Assembly (NCBI RefSeq): GCF_022921055.1
Contig: NZ_CP095061.1
Coordinates: 4,007,501 to 4,071,500, forward strand
Length of the DNA stretch: 64,000 bases
Origin: Hymenobacter volaticus
Lineage (GTDB): Bacteria > Bacteroidota > Bacteroidia > Cytophagales > Hymenobacteraceae
Reading direction: 5' to 3'
Both the position numbers and the translations under genes were made by a program. Below the pieces are notes generated by a model. It was not told the origin of the DNA. It was given only the letters and a program-made list of their open reading frames with translations, and searched no databases. Positions 9,478 to 20,694 of the stretch are shown here, in pieces. Within the stretch, counting starts at the first letter, position 1, and each line of letters starts with the position of its first letter.

Positions 9478-10974
9478 CTAACCGACGGATACTAATCCAT
9501 CCGCTACCCCACGGTCGTTGCTGAGGCGTGGTACTTTGTTTTGGCCGCCAAGCTTACCTAGGCTTTTCATGTAGCGCTGAAAGGTCCCTGCTGACAGTGG
9601 CGTGAGTTGCAACGGAGCCAGGATATTACCGGTCAGTAAATCGTCGTAGTATACATTGCGGTGGCGCAGGCCGGCTTCTAGCGCAGCGGAAAAGGCTGCC
9701 GCGTCGTGCGGAGGCCGTGCAAACTCGATCAGCCACTCGTGGCGCGACGGAATGGCGGGGTCGTCGCTGACGCGAGGCGCGACAGTGAATTCCACGACTT
9801 CCACTTCCGGGTGCTGCTGCATGGCTTCGCGGAGCGTTTGCTCCACTTCCTCTCCTATTACATGCTCGCCGAAGGCCGACAGAAAATGCTTGATCCGCCC
9901 GCTCACCACTACTCGAAACGGGTATTTCTGTACGAAGCGTACGGTGTCACCGAGGCTGTAGCCCCACAAGCCCGCATTGGAGTTGAGTACCAAGGCGTAT
10001 TGCTTATCCAACTCCACGTCGGCTAGGGAAAGACGGGGCGGGTTGGGCTCGAAAAATTGCTCGGCTGGAATAAACTCGTAGTAGATGCCCGCGTCAAGTA
10101 AAAGCAGTAGCCCAGGGTTGCCAGGCTCGTCTTGGAAAGCCAGAAAGCCCTCGGATGCCGGAAACAGTTCGACACTGTCCACGGGCCGCCCGATAGTGTC
10201 GAATAGCTTTTTGCGGTATGGCTCGAAGTTGACGCCCCCGTACACGAACAGGTTGAAGTCAGGAAACACCTCCCCTACTGGCCGGCCCGTGCGGGTCACA
10301 ATCCGGTCAAAGTACATCTGCACCCACGGCGGAATACCTGAAATCAGGGTCATGGGCGCCGTAAGCGTTTCATCTACAATACGCGCCAGCTTGGTTTCCC
10401 AATCGTCGATGATATTGGTGGCGTAGCTTGGCAGTTGATTACGGCGCAGGTAGGCTGGCACATGGTGATTGACGATGCCCGACAGCCGCCCCGTTGGAAT
10501 GCCACCCACTTCTTCGAGCTCCGGACTTCCCGACAGGAAGATTAGCTTCCCATCCAGGAAAGCACTTTTGCCGGTGCGGCGTACGTAATGCAACAGCGCG
10601 TCGCGGGCTCCATTGATATGGTTGGGAATGCTGTCTTTGGTAAGCGGGATGTACTTGGCCCCAGAGGTAGTCCCGCTGGTTTTGGCCAAATACAATGGTC
10701 GGCCTGGCCAGAGCACATTGGCTTCCCCGTGCTTTACTCGCTCGAAATATGCCGTGAGTCCTTCGTAATCACGCACAGGTACCTGCCGGGCTAAATCCCG
10801 CGCCGACTGAATAGCCCCGAAATCATGCTCTTTACCGAAAGCAGTACCGCTGGCTTTCGTCACGATACTGCGAAGCACCTGCTGCTGCGTACCGATAGGG
10901 TCCTGCTGCCAACGCGCGTATTGGTTGGTGATGTAAGCGGCGAGCGGGCGGCTCAAGGCAGATTTCAGGCCCAT
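9478..10974 (-). CDS. GH3 auxin-responsive promoter family protein (acyl-adenylating enzyme)
   Basis: A 498-residue member of the GH3 family, which belongs to the acyl-adenylate/ANL superfamily. Plant GH3 enzymes join amino acids to jasmonate or auxin; the bacterial substrates are unknown. Supporting motifs are LAKTSGTTSGAKYIP near residue 97 (ATP/P-loop-like segment), NLFVYGGVNFEPY near 240, ELFPASEGFLAFQ near 265 and YSLGDTVRFV near 340, all in the expected order. Full length and a clear ATG start. It is not in an obvious operon; the short membrane gene upstream is 38 bp away on the same strand. Confidence 0.9.
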   Translation of the reverse strand: MGLKSALSRPLAAYITNQYARWQQDPIGTQQQVLRSIVTKASGTAFGKEHDFGAIQSARDLARQVPVRDYEGLTAYFERVKHGEANVLWPGRPLYLAKTSGTTSGAKYIPLTKDSIPNHINGARDALLHYVRRTGKSAFLDGKLIFLSGSPELEEVGGIPTGRLSGIVNHHVPAYLRRNQLPSYATNIIDDWETKLARIVDETLTAPMTLISGIPPWVQMYFDRIVTRTGRPVGEVFPDFNLFVYGGVNFEPYRKKLFDTIGRPVDSVELFPASEGFLAFQDEPGNPGLLLLLDAGIYYEFIPAEQFFEPNPPRLSLADVELDKQYALVLNSNAGLWGYSLGDTVRFVQKYPFRVVVSGRIKHFLSAFGEHVIGEEVEQTLREAMQQHPEVEVVEFTVAPRVSDDPAIPSRHEWLIEFARPPHDAAAFSAALEAGLRHRNVYYDDLLTGNILAPLQLTPLSAGTFQRYMKSLGKLGGQNKVPRLSNDRGVADGLVSVG

Positions 10975-11012
10975 ACAGAAGAATGCAAGATGATAGCGCG
11001 TAAATGTAAAAG

Positions 11013-11462
11013 CTATTGATTTACGCGCTGCCAGCCCGTTGCGTCAAAGTTAGCTGTGTCTACTGGCTCTACCACTTGCCAAGCGCCCAGCAACGGTGTC
11101 AGCTTTACCATTCTATACCTCCTGCTTGTCGTTACAAATATGTCACGGTACTGGGTAGCTATGCGGATATCTGGGTTGCCTTTCGCTTTGTATAAAAGCT
11201 GCTCATCCTGCCAAGCATCACTGATACTAGTGATTAGTATGAGTAAGAACCAAGGCACAGTTAACGCTATACATAGTCCGGCCAAGACGCCCCCAACCAG
11301 TTGATTCTTACTCCTACTATAGAACTGTAACCCAAGCGCTGAAGGCCACAGAATTCCCACCCCAAGCCTTACATAGATGAAACCAACATCTAGTTCTCTT
11401 ACCGTTGTTTCTATAGGCAGTTCTTCCGCAACACAGGATGTCACAACTATCCCAAAACCCAA
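11013..11462 (-). CDS. Small membrane protein of unknown function
   Basis: I do not recognise the family. The frame gives up to 149 residues with a hydrophobic segment near 28-45, a strong membrane helix near 55-80 (GGVLAGLCIALTVPWFLLI) and a polar C-terminal half ending in a WQVVEPVDT stretch. No ATG precedes the hydrophobic part: the frame opens with TTG at 11462 and runs back to a stop at 11481-11483, so the start is uncertain or the N-terminus is damaged. It precedes the GH3-like gene on the same strand. Confidence 0.45.
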   Translation of the reverse strand: MGFGIVVTSCVAEELPIETTVRELDVGFIYVRLGVGILWPSALGLQFYSRSKNQLVGGVLAGLCIALTVPWFLLILITSISDAWQDEQLLYKAKGNPDIRIATQYRDIFVTTSRRYRMVKLTPLLGAWQVVEPVDTANFDATGWQRVNQ

Positions 11463-11642
11463 CCACCCAATCCTGATTATTCAATGCGTAATTCTAGTAT
11501 AAGCTGAACTGTTTGGATATCGAAGTTTAGAATTTGCTGTCATATGCTGATACTTGCCACATAATTGCTGAACGAGTTTCAATAAACTTCAAACCGAGCT
11601 ACCCGTTGTAGCTTTAAGCTCATCACTTAATTAACCACACCC

Positions 11643-12071
11643 ATGATTAATCAACGCGGAAACGCTGTTTGGAACGGCGACATCAAAGGTAGCGGCAACA
11701 TCACCACGCAGAGCGGAACGGTTTCAGCACCTTACTCGGTAGGCGCCCGCTTTGAGGGCCAGAAAGGCACCAACCCGGAAGAGCTTATTGGCGCGGCTCA
11801 TGCCGGTTGCTACACCATGTTCCTAACCAGCATCTTAACTAAAGACGGCAAACAGGTACAACAGATCCGTACCGAGTCGAAAGTGACGCTGGACACTTCG
11901 GGGGAGGTTCCGAAGATTGTCAAGATTTCGTTAACCACTGAAGGTGAAGTGGAAGGTGTTTCGCAGGAAGAATTTCAGCAGTATGCGGAGACAGCCAAGG
12001 CTAACTGCCCAGTTTCGCAGGTTTTGAGCGCTGTTCCAGAAATGGAGCTAGCTTCTGCCACACTGAAATAG
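11643..12071 (+). CDS. OsmC family peroxiredoxin
   Basis: A 142-residue OsmC/Ohr-type thiol peroxidase, expected to reduce organic hydroperoxides in the cytoplasm. The peroxidatic cysteine is in IGAAHAGCYTMF (near residue 56) and the second cysteine is in KANCPVSQVLS (near 122); the arginine near the N-terminus (VGARFEG) completes the expected active site. Length fits OsmC proper. The N-terminal GNAVWNGDIKGSGNITT strand is typical. It starts with an ATG and stands alone on the plus strand; no regulator is adjacent. Confidence 0.9.
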   Translation: MINQRGNAVWNGDIKGSGNITTQSGTVSAPYSVGARFEGQKGTNPEELIGAAHAGCYTMFLTSILTKDGKQVQQIRTESKVTLDTSGEVPKIVKISLTTEGEVEGVSQEEFQQYAETAKANCPVSQVLSAVPEMELASATLK

Positions 12072-12189
12072 ACAGTTGTCGTACCGGATTCCGCTTACCA
12101 TGCAGAAAAAGGAATCCGTAACGAACAATTCAACGTTCTAACTCAGATTCGTCCTTTGTCGAACTGACAACGTCAACTGAGTGCCTTCT

Positions 12190-12222
12190 AAAACCGGCTG
12201 CGCTCCGTGCGTTGCCGGTTTT
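12190..12222 (+). terminator. Hairpin after the OsmC gene
   Basis: Bases 12190-12198 (AAAACCGGC) and 12214-12222 (GCCGGTTTT) form a 9-bp stem around a 15-base loop, followed by a pyrimidine-rich stretch. It lies about 120 bp after the OsmC stop and just ahead of the next gene. Confidence 0.5.
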
Positions 12223-12261
12223 TCGCTTTCTTTGCCCTTTGTTGCGACCATTTACGCCGCT

Positions 12262-12750
12262 ATGCCTACAGCTTCTACCCGCATTCGTCTCCAACCCGCC
12301 AACACTTCCCGCATTCCATTTTGGGGACAATTATTCTTCGGTTTCATTTGGGTGGCGTACACCATTACCCTAATTGTCACCGATAGCGGCCTGAACGACA
12401 TGCATTTTCTGCATTACGTGTTCCTGGTTTTCAGCTTGGTGTACATTGGCTACGTGCTCGTGCACAATGCGCCTGTGTTTGGCACGCAGAGCTATCTGGA
12501 GTTTACGCCGGGCTATATCGTGCATAAGAATGGGCTGTTTCGCCCGAAGCAGGTCTTTGCGGCCGAAGGTATTAACCGCTTGGAGTTGATGCTACAGCAA
12601 GTTCGAGTGCATACCAAGGAAGATGGCACCTACACGCTAAGTCTTCGTGAGGTGCGTGGCCGTAAGCGCAAACGCCAATTGCGTGAGCAGCTTCGCAGCT
12701 TTGCCACTCAGTATCAAATTCCCTTACACGACGCACAGCCTAATCTGTAG
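12262..12750 (+). CDS. Membrane-anchored protein of unknown function (PH-like)
   Basis: A 162-residue protein with two membrane helices near residues 20-40 and 48-68, followed by a cytoplasmic or periplasmic domain with SYLEFTPGYIVHKNGLFRPKQ and a very basic segment GRKRKRQLREQ. The strand pattern after the helices resembles small bacterial PH-like membrane proteins, but I cannot assign a family with certainty. The ATG at 12262 was chosen because upstream in-frame sequence overlaps the preceding hairpin. It converges on dnaA, with a strong terminator between them. Confidence 0.6.
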   Translation: MPTASTRIRLQPANTSRIPFWGQLFFGFIWVAYTITLIVTDSGLNDMHFLHYVFLVFSLVYIGYVLVHNAPVFGTQSYLEFTPGYIVHKNGLFRPKQVFAAEGINRLELMLQQVRVHTKEDGTYTLSLREVRGRKRKRQLREQLRSFATQYQIPLHDAQPNL

Positions 12751-12778
12751 CATAGATTCAGCTAAATTGAAACTTTAT

Positions 12779-12822
12779 AAAACAAAGAAGGGCACTCTAT
12801 TCGGAGCGCCCTTCTTTGTTTT
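12779..12822. terminator. Bidirectional terminator between convergent genes
   Basis: Bases 12779-12793 and 12808-12822 are perfect 15-bp reverse complements with A-rich and T-rich feet. It serves the membrane-protein gene on the plus strand and dnaA on the minus strand. Confidence 0.85.
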
Positions 12823-12840
12823 ATTAGGATATAGTACGGG

Positions 12841-14334
12841 CTACTTGCCAGCAAACTTCTTGCGCAGCTCAACTATCTGGTTACGGAAGCTTTTATCGGA
12901 ATCGATCAGGTCCGAAACGGTCTGCACGGAGTGGATAACGGTGCTATGGTCGCGGCCGCCGAAATGGTGGCCGATGCTCTTGAGCGAATGACTAGTGTGC
13001 TCTTTGGCGAAGTACATGGCCACTTGCCGCGCGGTTACCACTTCTTTCTTACGGGTTTTCGCTTTAAGCAAATCCAGTGGCACGCTGAAGTACTCGGCGC
13101 AAGTTTTCTGGATGAAGTCAATGTTGACCTCCGCCTCCACTTCCTCAATGATATGGCGAAGGGCCTGCTTGGCCATCTCCAAGTCGATTTCGCGACGGTT
13201 GAGGCTACTTTGGGCCACCAGCGAAATCAGTACGCCTTCCAGTTCGCGCACGTTGGTATTGACCGAATGCGCCAAGTACTCCACCACCTGCGGCGGGATG
13301 TCGATGCCATCCTGCTGCATTTTGTTTTGGATGATGGCCATGCGGGTCTCGAAGTCGGGGCTTTGCAGGTCGGCGGTGAGGCCCCATTTGAAGCGGGAAA
13401 GCAACCGATCTTCCAAGCCCACTAGGTCGCGCGGGGGCCGGTCGGAAGTCATTACGATCTGCTTGCCAGCTTGGTGCAAGTGGTTGAAGATGTGGAAGAA
13501 CATCTCCTGCGTTTTGTCTTTGCCCGACAAAAACTGCACGTCATCAAGAATCAGAATATCAACCAGCAAGTAGAAGTTGGCGAAGTCCTGTACGGCATTG
13601 GCCCGTAAGCTCTCGATAAACTGGTTGGTGAACTTCTCAGCCGACACATACAACACAAACTTGTCGGAGTTGCTGGCCTTGATGTGGTTGCCAATGGCTT
13701 GCACCAAGTGCGTTTTGCCCAGCCCCACGCCGCCATAAATCATGAGCGGATTGAAGCTGGTAGTGCCGGGCTTATTGGCCACGGCCAAACCTGCCGAACG
13801 CGACAAACGGTTACAGTCGCCCTCGATATAGTTCTCGAAGGTGTAGCTGCCGTTGAGCTGCGAATGCAAGTAGTGTCGGTCGACAGCCTTGCTGGCTTCG
13901 AACGGGTTGCGCAGCATGGTTTGCGCAGCCGGTGCCGCGGCGGCGGCGGCCACATTGCGGGCCGAAGAGGACATAGGGCCAGCAGCCAAGGCCGCGGCGG
14001 GCGTGGCTACCGGGGCAGGGCCCGCCACCTTGCGGGTAGTAGGCAGGTTGAGAGTGCGGGGCTGATTCTGGCTGTTGCCTTGGTCTACCACAATGCTATA
14101 CTCCAAGCGGCCGTCCGGCCCGAGTTCCTGGTGAATAGCTCGCTTCAGTTCCTCGACGTAGTGCTCCTCTAAAAACTCGTAGAAGTAGGTGCTCGGTACC
14201 TGAATGATGAGCACATTGTTCTGCAACGCAACCGGAGCAATGGGTAGAAACCACGTTCGGAAGCTCTGCTCACCAATGGTAGCTTGGATGACGCGAAGGC
14301 AGTTGGCCCAGACTGTATGGCAATCCTTCAGCAT
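12841..14334 (-). CDS. dnaA: Chromosomal replication initiator protein DnaA
   Basis: Binds DnaA boxes at oriC, melts the DNA and loads the replicative helicase. Domain I (helicase/self-interaction) covers about residues 1-85, domain II is an alanine-rich linker (about 100-150), domain III (AAA+) holds Walker A GGVGLGKTHLV near 200 and Walker B ILILDDVQF near 260, and domain IV ends with the DNA-contact signature GGRDHSTVIHSV near 456. The ATG at 14334 is preferred to the TTG just before it. dnaN and gyrB are not next door, as is usual in Bacteroidota. Two DnaA-box-like sequences lie upstream. Confidence 0.98.
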   Translation of the reverse strand: MLKDCHTVWANCLRVIQATIGEQSFRTWFLPIAPVALQNNVLIIQVPSTYFYEFLEEHYVEELKRAIHQELGPDGRLEYSIVVDQGNSQNQPRTLNLPTTRKVAGPAPVATPAAALAAGPMSSSARNVAAAAAAPAAQTMLRNPFEASKAVDRHYLHSQLNGSYTFENYIEGDCNRLSRSAGLAVANKPGTTSFNPLMIYGGVGLGKTHLVQAIGNHIKASNSDKFVLYVSAEKFTNQFIESLRANAVQDFANFYLLVDILILDDVQFLSGKDKTQEMFFHIFNHLHQAGKQIVMTSDRPPRDLVGLEDRLLSRFKWGLTADLQSPDFETRMAIIQNKMQQDGIDIPPQVVEYLAHSVNTNVRELEGVLISLVAQSSLNRREIDLEMAKQALRHIIEEVEAEVNIDFIQKTCAEYFSVPLDLLKAKTRKKEVVTARQVAMYFAKEHTSHSLKSIGHHFGGRDHSTVIHSVQTVSDLIDSDKSFRNQIVELRKKFAGK

Positions 14335-14386
14335 CAATTAGTTACGACAAAAGCAGCAGGTGCGTGAGTGGAATAGAAGAGGCGCG

Positions 14387-14409
14387 AATGGGCCTCAAAG
14401 AGGCCCATT
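14387..14409. terminator. Hairpin with T run between nucleotidase gene and dnaA
   Basis: AATGGGCCT at 14387-14395 pairs with AGGCCCATT at 14401-14409, followed on the plus strand by a run of T. The T run points in the plus direction, away from dnaA, so it may block antisense transcripts; on the minus strand it lies in the dnaA leader. Confidence 0.5.
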
Positions 14410-14430
14410 TTTTTTAGAGGGAGACAAAAA

Positions 14431-14468
14431 TGTGGAAAAGTCAGGAGAGAAAAAACCGTTTTTCCACT
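14431..14468. promoter_or_regulatory. Two inverted DnaA-box-like sequences upstream of dnaA
   Basis: TGTGGAAAA at 14431-14439 (reverse complement TTTTCCACA) and TTTTCCACT at 14460-14468 each differ slightly from TTATCCACA. They face each other about 100-130 bp upstream of the dnaA start and could serve dnaA autoregulation or an origin. Two near-matches in A/T-rich DNA are weak evidence. Confidence 0.35.
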
Positions 14469-14487
14469 TGCTTTTGTCGAGGTTTTA

Positions 14488-15414
14488 TCAGGCAGCTTGC
14501 ACGGGCACTACAGAAGCCATAGCAACGCTCGACCGGCGGGTGCCACGCTCAAATGTGTAGTCGAGGCGGCCAAGATTGATACCGGACCACCCGACCTGGT
14601 TGATGAGCGTCTGATGGCCATTGGCTCCTGCTACAACGTCTGGTTTGTCGAGGAACGTATGGGTGTGGCCGCCTAAAATCAGGTCGATGCCGGGGGCACC
14701 GGCGGCTAGCTTGAAGTCGTCAACTTTAGCACCTTGGTATTTGTAGCCGAGGTGCGAGAGGCAGATAACTAAGTCGCACTTTTCTGGACCGCGTAGTTTA
14801 GCTACCATCTCCTTAGCCGTAGCTATCGGGTCGAGGTACTTGGTGGCGCCGAAGTTTTTATCGGCTACTAAACCCGCCATCTCAATCCCAAGCCCGAACA
14901 CTCCAATACGGTGACCAGCCTTCTCGAATACTTTGTAGGGCTGAAAGCGACCAGCCAAGATGGTACCCGAAAAATCGTAGTTAGCAATCAGGAAAGGGAA
15001 CGTGGCATTGGGCAATTGCTTCTGCAAGCCTTCCAAGCCGTTGTCGAAGTCGTGGTTGCCGAGGGTACTGGCATCGTACTTCATTTCGCTCATGAGCTTG
15101 TACTCCAACTCTCCCATGAAAAAGTTGAAATACGGCGTGCCCTGCCAGATGTCGCCGGAGTCAAGAAGGAGCACGTTGGGCTCTTGCTCCCGTACCTGCT
15201 TGATGAGGGATGCCCGATGAGCCATGCCGCCCATGCCTGCGTACTGCGCAGCATTATCCGGAAACGGCTCGATGCGGGAGTGCATATCGTTGGTGTGCAA
15301 GATTACCAACCGGCTAGCTTTCGTATTGGCAGCGGCCGTCGGCAAGCTTAAGCCTAGCAAGCCTAGTCCTGCGGCACCTACTCCTGTATGTTTGAGAAAT
15401 TCGCGACGGTTCAC
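14488..15414 (-). CDS. 5'-nucleotidase-type metallophosphoesterase, Tat-like signal
   Basis: A 308-residue exported phosphoesterase corresponding to the N-terminal catalytic half of UshA-type 5'-nucleotidases. It begins NRREFLKHTGVGAAGLG, a twin-arginine-type signal ending near TAAA (residue 29). Metal-binding motifs occur in order: HTNDMHSRIEP, LDSGDIWQGTPYF, TLGNHDFDNG, CLSHLGYK and GGHTHTF. The C-terminal substrate-binding domain is absent here and is encoded by the next upstream gene at 15506-16276 on the same strand, so the two products probably work as a pair in the periplasm. Substrate (nucleotide or sugar nucleotide) is not determined. Confidence 0.88.
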   Translation of the reverse strand: MNRREFLKHTGVGAAGLGLLGLSLPTAAANTKASRLVILHTNDMHSRIEPFPDNAAQYAGMGGMAHRASLIKQVREQEPNVLLLDSGDIWQGTPYFNFFMGELEYKLMSEMKYDASTLGNHDFDNGLEGLQKQLPNATFPFLIANYDFSGTILAGRFQPYKVFEKAGHRIGVFGLGIEMAGLVADKNFGATKYLDPIATAKEMVAKLRGPEKCDLVICLSHLGYKYQGAKVDDFKLAAGAPGIDLILGGHTHTFLDKPDVVAGANGHQTLINQVGWSGINLGRLDYTFERGTRRSSVAMASVVPVQAA

Positions 15415-15505
15415 TTCGTTTCGTGTAAGTGAGTGATTAAGGAGGGGTAACTAGCTACTTTGCGTAGCGAAGAGGGTTAGGATCGAATGCAGCAGAGCCA
15501 ATGAC

Positions 15506-16276
15506 TCAGCTACTCGATTTCACTCGGCCTTCCACCTTTGCTTCCACGGGCTTGCCTTGCTTGGTCAACTCCCGGATTTGGTCGGCAATGGCATTGCGCA
15601 GCAACACCCCCGTACCGCGGGGCTTGATAGACTTAAAGAACACCATATTGTCGCCGCCACCAGCTAAATAATCACTGATGGCGATAGTGTAGACGCGACT
15701 CTGAGTGAGATTGAATGGCTGATTGCCGATGCGGATGTCGGTAGCTTTGCCATCAGGGCCGACGGTGTACGTAGCACCGGAGAAAGCCATTTTCACGCGG
15801 GCGCCATAGTCGAAGAGTTGTTGCACTACGGCAGCGGAGGCATCCAGCACCACCAACTCGTTTTCGAAGGGCATCAGCTCAAACACAGACCCTAGCGTTA
15901 CTTGGCCGGCTGGCAGCGGGGCGCGCAGGCCGCCATTGGACATCACGCCTAAGTCGATGGGCTGACCTAGCTCCCGACTGGCACGGGTCCGCTGCAAGTC
16001 CGCCACAAAATTAGCTAGCGGCGACTCTCCATTACTCTTAACCAAGGCACTAGGGGCCGTTCCGATAACTGCTGTCATCTGCTCGGTCACGCGCTGACGA
16101 TAGGGCGCAATGGTTGCCAACGCCGTAGGGTCATCGGCTAAGGTCTTGCCAACGGGTTGAGCCGTAACAGGCTGCAAAGTTGGCTTGGCCACATAGGCAG
16201 CGCGCTGACAGCCCGACGAAAGTGCCAAGGCCGCTAGCAGGCTAAGCGCCGCCGTGCGAGAGTGAAGAAAATGCAT
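15506..16276 (-). CDS. 5'-nucleotidase C-terminal domain lipoprotein
   Basis: A 256-residue protein with a lipoprotein signal (hydrophobic core and lipobox ending LSSGC near residue 23), so it should be lipid-anchored. The body is the 5_nucleotid_C domain that binds the nucleoside in UshA-like enzymes; supporting segments are NGGLRAPLPAGQVTLGSVFELMPFEN and AISDYLAGGGDNM. It lacks the metal-binding half, which is the neighbouring gene 90 bp downstream. The ATG at 16276 directly precedes the signal peptide; an upstream frame extension to 16309 would spoil it. I infer that the two gene products assemble into one enzyme. Confidence 0.85.
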   Translation of the reverse strand: MHFLHSRTAALSLLAALALSSGCQRAAYVAKPTLQPVTAQPVGKTLADDPTALATIAPYRQRVTEQMTAVIGTAPSALVKSNGESPLANFVADLQRTRASRELGQPIDLGVMSNGGLRAPLPAGQVTLGSVFELMPFENELVVLDASAAVVQQLFDYGARVKMAFSGATYTVGPDGKATDIRIGNQPFNLTQSRVYTIAISDYLAGGGDNMVFFKSIKPRGTGVLLRNAIADQIRELTKQGKPVEAKVEGRVKSSS

Positions 16277-16513
16277 CGGGTGTGTGAAGAAAAGGAGTGC
16301 GGACCACAAAGGTAACTTATCCGGAGCGTTGGAGCGTTAGTTGACACTAAGGAACCTTTGCTTAATTCAATACGCCCCTTCAACACAATAAAACCTTCTC
16401 AGTTCCTGCAACACCCAAATGTTGTTGCGCGGCTCGACGGGCGGTATCTGTCCTCGAACCGGTATCTTTAGCCCGCTCCTACGCCTGTTTCCCTTTCCCA
16501 CCTGAGCTTTGTT

Positions 16514-18298
16514 ATGCCTGACACGCCGCGCCCCGCGTCTGTTTCCTTTTCTGAATTCGAGCCTGTAAGTACAGCCGCTTGGCAGGCTCGCATTGCGCGC
16601 GACCTGAAGGGCGCGGACCCGGCCACGTTGCGCTGGCAAACCCCAGACGGCTTCATGCTCGATCCTTTCTACCACCGCGAAGCCTTAGAGGCGTTACCAG
16701 AACCTCCTACGCCACAAGTGCGGCCTAGCGCTACCGGCAGCAGTTGGCGCAATGTGCCTTCCTACTCGGTGCCGGCGGGCGAGCGGGGCCACGCCACTAT
16801 TCTGCGGGCAGCCGAAGCGCTGACCAGGGGTGCTGACGGGGCTCACTTTGTGGTAGCTGATGCCACGGCTTTCGATGTGGAGTTTTTGCATGCGCACTTG
16901 CCGCTAGACACCACTTATGTAGGATACTCGCTCACTAACGCGCCAGCCGCTTTTATACAACGGCTGCTAGATACGGGTATCTCCGAACTACACGGGTTTC
17001 TGCAACATGACCCCATCAGCAATCATCTGCATAATTTCAAAGGGCAGCTTCAGGAATTGCGGGAGGCGCTGACGCTAACCCAACACATGCCGAATTTTCG
17101 GGCCCTGACTTTGCACACGGCTTTCTTCGGCAACCGAGGGGCTACCGTTACGCAGCAAGTGGCTTTCGCGCTGGCTACTGCGGCTGCTTACCTGAGTGAG
17201 TTGCCGACGGAGGCGTTACCTATTGCCAACGTAGCAGCGGCTATGCGGGTGCACGTTGCTATCAACCCGAACTACTTTTTCGAAATTGCCAAACTGCGGG
17301 GGTTGCGCAGACTCTGGGTTACGCTGCTGCACGCTTACGGACTGCCGCCCGAAACAGCTCAAGTACCTCTATGGGCCGAAACGTCGTCGTGGAGCCAGAC
17401 GACGCTTGACGCGCACACCAACTTACTGCGCGTGACCACCGAGGCTATGAGTGCCGTATTAGGTGGCGCCGACGCGCTCAGCGTCCGCCCCTTCGACTGC
17501 CTGTTCCACGACCCTAACGAATTCTCGGACCGGTTGGCGCGCAACCTGTCGGTGCTGCTGCGCGAGGAAGTAGGCTTGGGGCAGGTGCAGGATGCGGCGG
17601 CAGGCTCTTACTATTTGGAAACCCTCACCGATACCCTGGCCCGCGAAGCCTGGACCTTGTTTCAGAAAATAGAGGCCAAGGGCGGGCTGCCAGCCGCTAT
17701 TGGTTTGGTGATGCAGGAATTGCATGAGGCGGCGCAAGCACAGTTTCGGCGCATTGCTACTGGCGAGCAAGTGGTAGTGGGTACTAACAAGTTTCAGAAC
17801 ACGCGCGAGCATTTCGACTTCAACCCGAAACGCCTATTGCGCAGCCGGGAATTCGACTCGACGCGCGCTACCTACCCCTCGGAAGTGCTGCGGTTGGCAA
17901 CGAGCCTGCACTTCGAGCGCCGAGAGAAAAAGCGGAAGCGGGCGGCGGTGGTGTTGCTCGGTTCGCACACCAACCAGCTCATTGAGGAGTCGTTTTTGCG
18001 GCTGCTCCCAGATCAGGAGCAGGCCGATCTACACGAATCACACCCGGTAGGGACGTTGTCGGTGTTGTTGTCGTCTACGGAGGAAGCCATTTTAATGTAT
18101 GCCACGCCCGAGCAGTTTGGCCGCTTTGCGCGCTACATCTACCGGATTGCAGACGATGACACGACCTTTGTCCCTCCCGTGCTGATCACTGCCGACCTTG
18201 CCACTATGCAGGAAGCTGTACGCGTGTTTGGCTTTCAGGAGTTCACCGTGCAGGGCTACAGCACCGAAGACGTACTAGCGCGGCTCCAAGGAAAGTAA
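16514..18298 (+). CDS. mutA: Methylmalonyl-CoA mutase small (beta) subunit
   Basis: A 594-residue subunit that pairs with the catalytic large subunit encoded downstream. The TIM-barrel-like N-terminal part aligns with the mutase fold (segments HEFxTAAWQARIARDLKG-like start, NHLHNF, NPNYFFEIAKLRGLRRLW near 255, and DAAAGSYYLETLTD near 360). The C-terminal region (about 470-594) is a degenerate B12-binding domain: the DxHxxG cobalamin motif is missing, as expected for the non-catalytic subunit. The ATG start gives the usual N-terminal extension. A 228-bp gap containing a REP-like sequence separates it from the large subunit. Confidence 0.92.
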   Translation: MPDTPRPASVSFSEFEPVSTAAWQARIARDLKGADPATLRWQTPDGFMLDPFYHREALEALPEPPTPQVRPSATGSSWRNVPSYSVPAGERGHATILRAAEALTRGADGAHFVVADATAFDVEFLHAHLPLDTTYVGYSLTNAPAAFIQRLLDTGISELHGFLQHDPISNHLHNFKGQLQELREALTLTQHMPNFRALTLHTAFFGNRGATVTQQVAFALATAAAYLSELPTEALPIANVAAAMRVHVAINPNYFFEIAKLRGLRRLWVTLLHAYGLPPETAQVPLWAETSSWSQTTLDAHTNLLRVTTEAMSAVLGGADALSVRPFDCLFHDPNEFSDRLARNLSVLLREEVGLGQVQDAAAGSYYLETLTDTLAREAWTLFQKIEAKGGLPAAIGLVMQELHEAAQAQFRRIATGEQVVVGTNKFQNTREHFDFNPKRLLRSREFDSTRATYPSEVLRLATSLHFERREKKRKRAAVVLLGSHTNQLIEESFLRLLPDQEQADLHESHPVGTLSVLLSSTEEAILMYATPEQFGRFARYIYRIADDDTTFVPPVLITADLATMQEAVRVFGFQEFTVQGYSTEDVLARLQGK

Positions 18299-18366
18299 AA
18301 AGCAAGTGAGGCTTAGAACAGCAGAGTCCACCGAAATACCCGCTACCATCGCCCAAGTAAGCAACG

Positions 18367-18396
18367 GTCATGCTGAGTGGAGCCGAAGCATCTCAC
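18367..18396 (+). repeat. REP-like half-site, degenerate copy
   Basis: Thirty bases matching the arm found perfectly at 37474-37503 with three mismatches. No opposite arm is evident nearby. It lies in the 228-bp gap between the two mutase genes. Confidence 0.65.
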
Positions 18397-18526
18397 GTAC
18401 TGATGTCGGAGTAGTAATGGTTGCATGCGAAATCCATCGACAAGTAGACGTTAGAGCAAGCAGGACAGCTACATAAGCTGCATTTCTGCAAGTGAAACAA
18501 AGCATAATAGAGTCAACCAGTGCCTT

Positions 18527-20665
<2,139 letters not shown>

Positions 20666-20694
20666 ATTATTCAATTAGTTAAATCCTAACTTCT

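Noticed and set aside
12931..14172. Several long plus-strand frames opposite dnaA
   Set aside because: They are antisense shadows of dnaA, which carries all domain motifs.
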